Positions 1-5,629 of a stretch of DNA of 5,632 nt are shown here, piece after piece (positions within the stretch are counted from its first letter, which is position 1; every line of letters begins with the position of its first letter). This DNA is from Planctomycetaceae bacterium (GTDB taxonomy: Bacteria; Planctomycetota; Planctomycetia; Pirellulales; Thermoguttaceae). The stretch is from the NCBI GenBank assembly GCA_031283825.1, contig JAITAZ010000285.1, positions 1 through 5,632 on the forward strand. The letters are read 5' to 3'. A program made the translations under genes and the position numbers. The notes beneath the pieces were generated by a model. It searched no databases. It saw nothing but the letters and a program-made list of their open reading frames with translations, and was not told the origin of the DNA.

Positions 1-55
1 ATAATCGCGAAAAATACAATAATGACTTGTAAATAACAATAAATTAACAATCATA

Positions 56-77
56 GAGACACAATGCATTGCGTCTC
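56..77. repeat. near-perfect palindrome upstream of the haem-protein gene
   Basis: The left arm GAGACACAATG (56-66) is the reverse complement of the right arm CATTGCGTCTC (67-77) except for one A/C mismatch (61 against 72). The central ten bases CAATGCATTG are perfectly symmetric. With no spacer between the arms it looks more like a dimeric-regulator binding site than an RNA hairpin. The right arm CATTGCGTC recurs as a direct repeat at 91-99, 24 bases downstream. The function is inferred only; it could also be the end of an upstream element cut by the window edge. Confidence 0.35.
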
Positions 78-92
78 CTAACAATAACGACA

Positions 93-113
93 TTGCGTCC
101 TTACGCGACGCGA
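93..113 (+). repeat. short GC-richer hairpin in the upstream region
   Basis: TTGCGTC (93-99) can pair with GACGCGA (107-113), with one T-G wobble, around a 7-base loop. It is one of the few GC-rich stretches in the first 214 bases. The following bases are AT-rich but do not form a clean T-run, so I do not call it a terminator. It could belong to the end of an upstream transcript or be part of a regulatory region. Otherwise positions 1-214 contain no coding region I can support. Confidence 0.2.
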
Positions 114-125
114 ATTTAATAAAAT

Positions 126-154
126 TTGAGTTTTTAGATATTCACCGCTAATAT
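126..154 (+). promoter_or_regulatory. candidate sigma70-type promoter for the HzsA-related gene
   Basis: TTGAGT at 126-131 (4 of 6 matches to TTGACA) is followed after exactly 17 bases by TAATAT at 149-154 (4 of 6 matches to TATAAT). Transcription would begin near 161 and give a leader of about 55 bases before the start codon at 215. The spacing is ideal, but the region is AT-rich and chance matches are common. PVC promoters are also poorly characterised, so this is a candidate only. Confidence 0.35.
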
Positions 155-214
155 CTTCAAAATTTCAAAAAAATTAACCAACAATAAAACCCTTAAATTA
201 AGGAAAAAAAGAAA

Positions 215-286
215 ATGAAAAAAATATTCAAAATCGCGTTTTTTACGGCATTGAGTCTCGCTTGGTTTGACTCGGTTTGTCAAGCA
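215..286 (+). other. signal peptide of the HzsA-related protein
   Basis: Residues 1-24 have the n-region 'MKKIFK', a hydrophobic core around 'IAFFTALSLAWF' and a C-Q-A ending with small residues at -3 and -1 before Asp25. This fits Sec export followed by signal peptidase I cleavage, and export is required for c-type haem attachment at the three CxxCH motifs. There is no lipobox: the only nearby Cys (22) lacks the usual small-residue context and is followed by a better peptidase I site. Confidence 0.75.
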
Positions 287-3200
287 GACAAAATTAATGT
301 TACAAAAAATATTGTCAACAAAAACTCCATTTCAGAGTCTGCATCGGAATCGGCAAACTCTAAAATTGGATCGGCAATTTCTAAAACAGAATCTGCAATT
401 TCTAAAACTGGATCGGCAAACTCTACAACGGAATCGGCAAATTCTGCATCGAAATCTGCATCTTCAACTTTGCATTCATCCGCTAATAACTCAATCGACG
501 AATTGAAAATCGAAACTCCTTTGCTCTTTGTTAAACGTCATAACTACATCGGATTACATATCTACGACACATTCTACAAATGGAGACCGGGAGGAGGAAT
601 TTATATCCTCGAAAATCCATCCGACCCGCCTGAAAAACATCGTATCAAAACAGTTATCGACCCGTCAACTCCACAAACTCTCGGTGAAGGAATGTACAGC
701 CACCCAGACCTCTCATGGGACGCAACTCGAATTTTATTCTGCTTCAAAAGCTCAAAAAACGACGGCACCTCAATTTACGAAATCGGAATCAATGGGAAAA
801 ATTTACGTCAAATCACCAATTGCAAATCAAATTTCTGCAACAAATATCAAGGCGTCGGAGGCGGAAATCACGACTTCATGCCCGCATACCTACCAGATGG
901 TCGAATCGTTTTCACCTCAACAAGATTCAGCGGACTCGTGCCTTGCGCTAACAACGGCGTAAATATTCTTCACGTTATGAACGCCGACGGAAGCAATATC
1001 AGACCAATCTCCGTAAACAACGTAAACGAATTCGACCCGTCAATCATGCCAGACGGAAAAATCCTTTTCGGTCGATGGGAATATATCGACAAAAACGCCC
1101 TAACCCAACAAAGCGCATGGTCAGTTTTCCCAGACGGCACAAACGAAACCGCCCTGTTCGCAAATAATCTCGTCTTTCCCGAATCAACCCTGCAACTTCG
1201 CTCCGTCCCAAACTCGCCACACCTGATTTGCGCTACTTTCGCAAAACATAACGCACCACCACGCGGCTCAATCGCAATGTTCGATATAAGAAAAGGTAAA
1301 AACGAAATCACAGCAATCACAAATTTTGAAAATCCACAAAACCCAACTCACGATCTCGGCGAATCTTGCGACCCGTTTCCCTTGTCCGAAAATCTCGTAA
1401 TCTACAGCGGTCAACCAAATAAAGGTCAAAAAAATTCTATCATGATGATAAATCGTAACGGAAAAAAAATCACAATTATCTCCGACCCCAATATCGACCT
1501 ACACAACCCAATCCCTGTCGAAACACGAACTGTCCCGCCAATTATCAGCGACCAAACCAACACAACTCAAACCGAAGGAAACTTTTTCGTACACGACATT
1601 TACGCCGGAATCCCAGAAGTTAAACGCGGCTCCGTAAAATGGTTGAGAGTAATCGAAGAAACTAGCCGCATCAGCCCATCGCCGGGTCCAACAATTTTAA
1701 ATCAGACTTTTCTCGTCTCAGCAGCATTGGCTTTCAGTTCAAAAAATTATCTCGGAATCGTCCCAGTCGAAAAAGACGGCTCGGCATTTTTCACAGTTCC
1801 CTCCGGCAAAGCAGTTTACTTCCAACTACTCGACGAAAATTATAAACTCGTCCGAAGTATGCGAACATTCGTCCAAGCCGCACCGGGAACAACTCGATCC
1901 TGTTTCGGTTGCCACGAATACACGCCAACATCCGAATCACACCGAAAAGGAACCGGCAATGTCAAACAACTAAAAACTGAATCATGGGGAAGCGGCCCTA
2001 TCGATTATCCGTCAATGATTCAACCAATTTGGAATCGGAATTGCGTCAATTGTCATGGCGGTAAAGACGGAATCGCAGAAGGATTAGATTTAACCGGCGG
2101 CTGGACAGAATACTTCAATAACAGTTACGAAAATTTGATAAGCCGACGCGAAGTCATTTACACCTCTCCGCTAATCGGCGGGATCGATTGCATGAACGGA
2201 ACGGCACATTGGTCAGCTCAAATTTTCGGCGCGTACGCTCACGGTTCGGGAAAGTCGCCGCTCGCCGACGTCGTTGTTTCGGGACACAAAAATCGCCTTC
2301 CAAACTTGACAAAATCCGAACGCGAATTAGTTCTCGCATGGATCGACTCAAACGGATTGTACTACGGAACTTGGAACTACACAAAAAATGGTTACACCCT
2401 GCCAAAATGGCAAAATCTCAAAGCCGAATTGATTAACGTAATGAAAGACGCCGGTTGCACAAATTGTCATGCCGACGAAAAAGGAAATATCAGCCGCTTC
2501 GAACCCGATTGGATAAATCTCGAAAAACCCGAATGGAGTAGAATTTTACGCGCGCCGATGTCAAATGTTGCGGATAAAAATTCGGATAAAAATTCTGACA
2601 ATAATTTAGGTCTTGGATTTTGCCGCGAGAACAAAGTCGATCAGAATTGGAAACGAATACGAATACTAACCAATGCGACCTATGCCCATGCAGTATTAGA
2701 CCTTGAACGTTTTCCGAGTCAAGTTTGGCGCAAGTGGAATAAAGACATCAACGAAACAGGCAAACCGGTGATTTCGTTTGAATCGGTTAATAATCCGCAT
2801 TACCAAAAGATGTTGCATTTGATAGAATCGGCACGTTACGAAATTTTGAACAATCCGCGAATCGATATGCCCGGCGCGGTTTCGGTCGGCGGACAATTTC
2901 GACAAATAATCCCAACGCCTCTACCCAAAAAGTCAATAGAATTTACGGCAAAAATAGACGCAAATTCCGCCGTAATTTTGCAATGGGAACAATCGACGGA
3001 AACGTATGGTTTAACGTTTAATATTTTTCGTAACGATAATTTAATCGCACAAACAACCGCGTTTAAGTGGATAGACGCTGACGCGGAATTGGGTCGGAAT
3101 AAGTATTCGTTGTTTCCAGAAAGCGGCGACGTGAAAGGTTTACCGACACGAATTGAAGTCAACGTTCCAAAACCGGAATCGGGGTCGAAAAAGATTGAGA

Positions 3201-4045
3201 GTCTTACTGCGGAGTCATTGTCGGATTGCGTTAGACTTGCATGGAAAGATCACTTTGACGACGCCGTAACGCCAATTCACTACGAGATTTGGCGTCGCGA
3301 AAATAAAGCCGATTCGCAATGGGTCAATCTAACTCCCAAACCGTTGGCAAAACTCCGATTTGACGATGTATCCGGCGAACCGCAAAAAATTTACAGTTAT
3401 AAAGTTCGACCCGTATTTTTACGCGGCAAGTTTGGAGATTACTCAAACGAAGTTGAATCATTTGCGAAAAAAACGCCGCAAATTGTGTTTTTTGAATCGT
3501 CATTGCGCGGGAAGCCGGAGGCGAAATTGTCAGACGGTTTGACTGAAAACGGAAACTTGCAAGGCGACGCAAAATTGTTGCCGGATTCGTTGAAGTTGTT
3601 GTCGCAGGGAGAGATAACTTTTCCGAATCGGGTTGAGTATAATGTCGCGGGACGGATTGAGGTTGACTTTTGGGTAAAAATTGACGAGGTAACACAAGCA
3701 CCAGTTTTGGTAAGTTTCGGACTATGGAATGAATCGGGTTGGTTTGTGCAATTATTTAACGGAAAATTACGCTGGCATTGCAAAGGAATCGATTGCGACG
3801 GCGGAGAAATCAAAGTCGGAGAGTGGACTCATTTAATTTGTCAATTCGACGGACAAACATTGAGAACAATTCAAGACGGAAAAAAAGTCGCAGAAAAACC
3901 GGCAATCTTAAAACAAACCAGAAATTGGAAAGGTCAACTAGTTATCGGAAACTACAGCGGAGGAATAAACGAAAGATTTCAATTAAAAGGAAATATCAGA
4001 GACGTAAAAATCTCAAATTTCATCAACAAAAATTATGAAGATTAA
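215..4045 (+). CDS. secreted HzsA-related multihaem cytochrome c with FN3-like and LamG domains
   Basis: A 1276-residue exported protein. Residues 1-24 form a signal peptide (Lys-rich start, hydrophobic stretch, likely cleavage after Cys-Gln-Ala). Residues 46-87 are a Ser-rich linker of six heptads. Residues about 100-460 contain TolB/WD40-like strands with PDGR/PDGK turns (for example 'LPDGRIVFTS' near 226). Residues about 468-567 match the hydrazine synthase alpha middle-domain pattern: 'VPVEKDGSAFFTVPSGK' leads to the first haem motif CFGCH (563-567). Further CxxCH motifs are CVNCH (610-614) and CTNCH (748-752). The HzsA-like core ends at the 'NPRIDMPGA' motif (about 880-888). Two FN3-like domains (about 905-985, 992-1085) and a LamG/ConA-like fold (about 1090-1270, with 'GEWTHLICQFDG') follow. 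The haems would be attached outside the cytoplasm. The start is supported by AGGA at 201-204, 10 bases upstream. A true hydrazine synthase role is unlikely. Its substrate and partners are unknown; periplasmic or surface redox chemistry is inference. Confidence 0.85.
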   Translation: MKKIFKIAFFTALSLAWFDSVCQADKINVTKNIVNKNSISESASESANSKIGSAISKTESAISKTGSANSTTESANSASKSASSTLHSSANNSIDELKIETPLLFVKRHNYIGLHIYDTFYKWRPGGGIYILENPSDPPEKHRIKTVIDPSTPQTLGEGMYSHPDLSWDATRILFCFKSSKNDGTSIYEIGINGKNLRQITNCKSNFCNKYQGVGGGNHDFMPAYLPDGRIVFTSTRFSGLVPCANNGVNILHVMNADGSNIRPISVNNVNEFDPSIMPDGKILFGRWEYIDKNALTQQSAWSVFPDGTNETALFANNLVFPESTLQLRSVPNSPHLICATFAKHNAPPRGSIAMFDIRKGKNEITAITNFENPQNPTHDLGESCDPFPLSENLVIYSGQPNKGQKNSIMMINRNGKKITIISDPNIDLHNPIPVETRTVPPIISDQTNTTQTEGNFFVHDIYAGIPEVKRGSVKWLRVIEETSRISPSPGPTILNQTFLVSAALAFSSKNYLGIVPVEKDGSAFFTVPSGKAVYFQLLDENYKLVRSMRTFVQAAPGTTRSCFGCHEYTPTSESHRKGTGNVKQLKTESWGSGPIDYPSMIQPIWNRNCVNCHGGKDGIAEGLDLTGGWTEYFNNSYENLISRREVIYTSPLIGGIDCMNGTAHWSAQIFGAYAHGSGKSPLADVVVSGHKNRLPNLTKSERELVLAWIDSNGLYYGTWNYTKNGYTLPKWQNLKAELINVMKDAGCTNCHADEKGNISRFEPDWINLEKPEWSRILRAPMSNVADKNSDKNSDNNLGLGFCRENKVDQNWKRIRILTNATYAHAVLDLERFPSQVWRKWNKDINETGKPVISFESVNNPHYQKMLHLIESARYEILNNPRIDMPGAVSVGGQFRQIIPTPLPKKSIEFTAKIDANSAVILQWEQSTETYGLTFNIFRNDNLIAQTTAFKWIDADAELGRNKYSLFPESGDVKGLPTRIEVNVPKPESGSKKIESLTAESLSDCVRLAWKDHFDDAVTPIHYEIWRRENKADSQWVNLTPKPLAKLRFDDVSGEPQKIYSYKVRPVFLRGKFGDYSNEVESFAKKTPQIVFFESSLRGKPEAKLSDGLTENGNLQGDAKLLPDSLKLLSQGEITFPNRVEYNVAGRIEVDFWVKIDEVTQAPVLVSFGLWNESGWFVQLFNGKLRWHCKGIDCDGGEIKVGEWTHLICQFDGQTLRTIQDGKKVAEKPAILKQTRNWKGQLVIGNYSGGINERFQLKGNIRDVKISNFINKNYED
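350..475 (+). repeat. six in-frame 21-base repeats encoding a Ser-rich heptad linker
   Basis: Six consecutive 21-base units begin at 350, 371, 392, 413, 434 and 455. Each starts TCG or TCT followed by GCA, and encodes a heptad of the form S-A-(N/I/S)-S-x-x-x (SANSKIG, SAISKTE, SAISKTG, SANSTTE, SANSASK, SASSTLH). The block lies between the signal peptide and the propeller region, so it is probably a flexible extracytoplasmic spacer. The unit length is a multiple of three, so repeat gain or loss would keep the frame. Confidence 0.8.
2571..2606 (+). repeat. three tandem 12-base units in the linker after the third haem motif
   Basis: CGGATAAAAATT at 2571-2582 is repeated exactly at 2583-2594 and imperfectly as CTGACAATAATT at 2595-2606. 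They encode an Asp-Lys-Asn-Ser type tract (residues about 787-798). It sits between the third CxxCH and the conserved end of the HzsA-like core, and so looks like a small in-frame expansion in a surface loop. Confidence 0.6.
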
Positions 4046-4105
4046 AGAGTCTCCTCCGGCAATTACAAAAAAAAATTATTTCAATTGGTCGTTTGAGAAA
4101 TCTCT

Positions 4106-4246
4106 ATGAAAATCGTACTGAATATTTACCTTGTACGCTTTACACGATTTGCATGTCAAGTTAAACTAGAACTAAATGTAACTCAATTACAATACGGCGC
4201 GTTGTCGTGTCGTGTATTTCAAAAAAATAAGAGGCGAGAAAAATGA
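4106..4246 (+). CDS. doubtful 46-codon ORF overlapping the Rpn start
   Basis: ATG at 4106 opens a frame of 46 sense codons (starting MKIVLNIYLVRF) that ends at TGA 4244-4246. This gives an ATGA overlap with the ATG of the downstream gene at 4243. Such overlap often means translational coupling, and the short Lys/Arg-rich tail 'KNKRREK' is simply the translation of the downstream ribosome binding site. Only a weak SD-like GAGA (4095-4098) precedes it, and the promoter candidate for the Rpn gene lies inside it. No recognisable domain. Most likely a chance ORF; a leader peptide is the alternative. Confidence 0.15.
   Translation: MKIVLNIYLVRFTRFACQVKLELNVTQLQYGALSCRVFQKNKRREK
4139..4167 (+). promoter_or_regulatory. 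candidate promoter for the Rpn nuclease gene
   Basis: TTTACA at 4139-4144 (5 of 6 matches to the -35 consensus) is followed after 17 bases by TAAACT at 4162-4167 (4 of 6 matches to -10). Transcription would begin near 4174, about 70 bases before the start codon at 4243. No convincing rho-independent terminator was seen between the HzsA-related stop (4045) and this site, so read-through cannot be excluded. The match is reasonable but untested in an AT-rich region. Confidence 0.35.
4231..4234 (+). promoter_or_regulatory. ribosome binding site of the Rpn gene
   Basis: GAGG lies 8 bases before ATG 4243, an ordinary Shine-Dalgarno position. It supports 4243 as the start of the full-length protein. 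Confidence 0.6.
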
Positions 4247-5430
4247 AATTATCCGATAAGAAAACAAAGAAAACAAACAAAACAAGTAAAAAGGTATCGA
4301 AATTGCAAGACGCGAAATTACAAGACGCTGACATATTGCAATTGTTTCCGAAATCTTATCAGCACGATCAATTTTGCAAAGACATTTTTTTAGATTTGTT
4401 TTTTGTAATAGAAATATTGCGCGCGATTTTGAGCAAAGCAATATTGCGGGAACTTGATCTCAATAAGATGGAAATCGACAATTCGTTGCTTATTGACGAT
4501 GATTTTCGCAACAATTTTATAGACGTTATTTATCGTATTCCGCTTCGGTGCGGCGGCGAGCAATACGTTTATTTGATAATTGATTTCAAGTCGAAAAATG
4601 AATTCGGCACGATATTTCAGCTGTTGCGATATTCTTACAGTAAATGGCGAAAAATATGGGAGAAACGAGTCGAAACAGGAATGGTGTTATTGCCTTGTAT
4701 AATGGCGTTGATATTTCATTGTGGAGATGGTAAATTTACGTCTCCTCAAAAGGTATCGGAGCTTGTTGATCTCCCGCAAGATTCATTTTTGCGACGTTTA
4801 TCGATTAACTTTTGTTCGTTGCTGTATGACTTGAATACGATACCTCCCAAGAGGTTGCCTCGTAATCCGGTGGTGAACATGTTTTTCCGTACATTGCAGA
4901 TTGCGAGAAGCGAAAAGGTAAACGAGCAAGCGATGGATTTGTTTGTTAAATTTAGGGATCGTTTAGTAAAAGACAATTTATTGTCGCGGATGTGGGACAA
5001 GTGTTTATATTATTTGTACACCAGTGCCAAATATTTTAAACTTGAAACATATCGGCGACTAAACCAATTAACCAAAGAATTAGGAGTAAAAACCATGTCC
5101 CCATCAGCCGCAGAAACATACTACAGCCAAGCCACAACTTTAGGCAGAGCCGAAGGTAAAGTCGAAGGTAGAGCCGAAGGTAGAGCCGAAGGCAAAGCCG
5201 AAGGTAAAGCTGAAGGTAAAGCTGAAGGTAAAGCTGAAGGTAAAGCTGAAGGTAAAGTCGAAGGCAAAGCCGTATCAATAATTCGAGTGTTGACGCGACG
5301 CATTGAAGAGCCGTCGGCGAGATTGAAGAAAAGGATTATGCAGATTCAATCTGAATCCAAGCTTGACGAGCTTTTTGATTTTGCTTTTGAATGCGTATCG
5401 CTTGGAGAATTTGAGACGGCGTTGAATTGA
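4243..5430 (+). CDS. Rpn-family PD-(D/E)xK nuclease (Transposase_31 family), full-length RpnL-type protein
   Basis: A 395-residue protein of the recombination-promoting nuclease/putative transposase family. A Lys-rich start (residues 1-20) precedes the family's His-Asp motif (41-42, in 'SYQHDQFCKDIFLD'). The nuclease core follows: Asp94 in 'NFIDVIYRIPL', then Asp114-Phe-Lys116 in 'VYLIIDFKSKNE', then 'FQLLRY' (125-130). Together these are the D...(D/E)xK signature of a metal-dependent DNA nuclease; many relatives have a Glu-x-Gln form here, so the Asp-x-Lys form is worth noting. A helical middle region (about 170-280) leads to ten tetrapeptide repeats (303-342) and a C-terminal domain with 'EEPSARLKKRI' and 'KLDELFDFAFECVSLGEFE'. 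Two stop codons, TGA and TAG, are in tandem at the end. E. coli relatives are DNA-degrading toxins acting in phage defence, inhibited by a protein made from their own 3' end. Function here is inferred from family and architecture. No transposon ends were seen around it. Confidence 0.85.
   Translation: MKLSDKKTKKTNKTSKKVSKLQDAKLQDADILQLFPKSYQHDQFCKDIFLDLFFVIEILRAILSKAILRELDLNKMEIDNSLLIDDDFRNNFIDVIYRIPLRCGGEQYVYLIIDFKSKNEFGTIFQLLRYSYSKWRKIWEKRVETGMVLLPCIMALIFHCGDGKFTSPQKVSELVDLPQDSFLRRLSINFCSLLYDLNTIPPKRLPRNPVVNMFFRTLQIARSEKVNEQAMDLFVKFRDRLVKDNLLSRMWDKCLYYLYTSAKYFKLETYRRLNQLTKELGVKTMSPSAAETYYSQATTLGRAEGKVEGRAEGRAEGKAEGKAEGKAEGKAEGKAEGKVEGKAVSIIRVLTRRIEEPSARLKKRIMQIQSESKLDELFDFAFECVSLGEFETALN
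5014..5042 (+). promoter_or_regulatory. weak candidate internal promoter for the RpnS-type product
   Basis: TTGTAC at 5014-5019 and TAAACT at 5037-5042 are 17 bases apart inside the nuclease gene. The -10 element is identical to that proposed for the full-length gene at 4162. Transcription from here would start near 5049, leaving a leader of about 46 bases ahead of the internal start at 5095. The -35 match is only 3 of 6, so this is a weak prediction. Confidence 0.18.
5082..5086 (+). promoter_or_regulatory. internal Shine-Dalgarno sequence before the in-frame ATG 5095
   Basis: AGGAG lies 8 bases before the in-frame ATG at 5095. It is a better SD match than the one in front of the full-length gene (GAGG). 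Within the reading frame it encodes part of 'ELGVK', so it could be chance codon use, but the GG-N-GTAAAAA-NN-ATG arrangement is kept in the second copy at 5568-5582. Confidence 0.6.
5083..5144 (+). repeat. direct repeat copy A (internal RpnS start region)
   Basis: This 62-base stretch runs from the Shine-Dalgarno bases through ATG 5095 and the following codons. It matches 5568-5629 without gaps at about 54 of 62 positions (hand count). Within the coding part several differences are conservative or alter single residues (Ser/Thr, Ser/Asn). The pair marks a duplication of the antitoxin-encoding end of an Rpn gene. Confidence 0.85.
5095..5430 (+). CDS. predicted internally translated C-terminal Rpn protein (RpnS-type antitoxin)
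   Basis: In-frame with the nuclease gene, Met285 has its own strong ribosome binding site and would start a 111-residue protein beginning 'MSPSAAETYYSQATTLG'. It comprises a short N-terminal segment, all ten tetrapeptide repeats and the C-terminal domain, and excludes the whole nuclease core. In E. coli, Rpn C-terminal proteins (RpnS) are translated separately from an internal start and block the toxic full-length RpnL. Their dimerisation helix can carry four-residue repeats of variable number. The layout here matches that closely. Support from this window: the SD, a start codon at the domain boundary, and recurrence of the same ATG context at 5568-5582. Expression and inhibition are inference. 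Confidence 0.6.
   Translation: MSPSAAETYYSQATTLGRAEGKVEGRAEGRAEGKAEGKAEGKAEGKAEGKAEGKVEGKAVSIIRVLTRRIEEPSARLKKRIMQIQSESKLDELFDFAFECVSLGEFETALN
5149..5268 (+). repeat. ten 12-base tandem repeats encoding (A/V)EG(K/R)
   Basis: Ten exact-length 12-base units run from 5149 to 5268 with the consensus GCN-GAA-GGT-AAA. They encode AEGK, VEGR, AEGR, six AEGK and VEGK (residues 303-342 of the full-length protein). The inner units at 5209, 5221, 5233 and 5245 are identical, as expected of recent expansion by slippage or unequal recombination. The tract is charged and helix-compatible, and lies in both the nuclease and the predicted internal protein. Confidence 0.95.
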
Positions 5431-5439
5431 TAGCGCGAG

Positions 5440-5458
5440 TTTTTGATGCAATCAAAAA
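5440..5458 (+). terminator. weak AT-rich hairpin just after the Rpn stop
   Basis: TTTTTGAT (5440-5447) pairs with ATCAAAAA (5451-5458) around the loop GCA, starting 10 bases after the TGA stop. The stem is almost all A-T pairs and is followed by AATATTG rather than a T-run, so termination on the + strand would be poor. It is the only hairpin near the gene end. Confidence 0.2.
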
Positions 5459-5485
5459 AATATTGTAATCGGTCGAGCGAATAAA

Positions 5486-5543
5486 AATTGAAAATATTCG
5501 CCGACAAGATAAAGTTGATGTATGCGCTGTTAATATTTCAATT
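5486..5543. repeat. imperfect inverted repeat upstream of the second RpnS-like start
   Basis: AATTGAAAATATT (5486-5498) is the reverse complement of AATATTTCAATT (5532-5543) apart from one missing T. The arms flank 33 bases. Its arms are AT-only except for one G/C pair, so pairing could be fortuitous. It lies in the 149-base gap (5431-5579), where no coding frame or clear nuclease remnant is visible beyond the last 40 bases. Confidence 0.2.
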
Positions 5544-5567
5544 AACTAAAATGTAGAATTAAATAAA

Positions 5568-5629
5568 GGCGTAAAAATAATGACTCCAACCGCCGCAGAA
5601 ACATACTACAACCAAGCCACAACTTTAGG
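5568..5629 (+). repeat. direct repeat copy B (second RpnS-like start region)
   Basis: The partner of 5083-5144, about 54 of 62 bases identical without gaps. Similarity continues patchily upstream: CAATTAAC at 5539-5546 matches 5065-5072, and GAATTA occurs in both, but copy B has a net 11 extra bases between CAATTAAC and ATG. Because 11 is not a multiple of three, the upstream frame is not preserved. Confidence 0.85.

Noticed and set aside
267..506. Alternative + frame through the Ser-rich repeat
   Set aside because: It is a frame shadow of the 21-base repeat and the adjacent signal-peptide region, with no SD of its own and a Gln/Arg/Leu-rich composition typical of a shifted repeat.
970..3813. 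Several antisense and alternative-frame ORFs of 60-125 codons inside the large gene
   Set aside because: All lie inside a continuous 1276-codon frame with recognisable domains. Their translations are low-complexity or show no domains.
215..4045. True hydrazine synthase alpha subunit (anammox)
   Set aside because: The family pattern is present, but there are no hzsB/hzsC or other anammox genes adjacent, the protein is longer with FN3/LamG additions, and HzsA-related proteins occur in many non-anammox bacteria.
350..5268. CRISPR array
   Set aside because: The repeats (21 bases at 350, 12 bases at 2571 and 5149) are contiguous, in-frame coding repeats without unique spacers.
5036..5303. Two antisense open frames across the tetrapeptide repeat (Leu/Tyr-rich and Pro/Ser-rich repeats)
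   Set aside because: They are the unavoidable reverse-strand readings of a stop-free 12-base tandem repeat. They have no supporting ribosome binding site or family resemblance, and the + strand frame is clearly the coding one.
4243..5430. Rpn gene as part of a mobile insertion sequence
   Set aside because: The family name includes 'putative transposase', but no flanking terminal inverted repeats or target-site duplications were seen. The duplicated block at 5083/5568 is internal coding sequence, not an element end.
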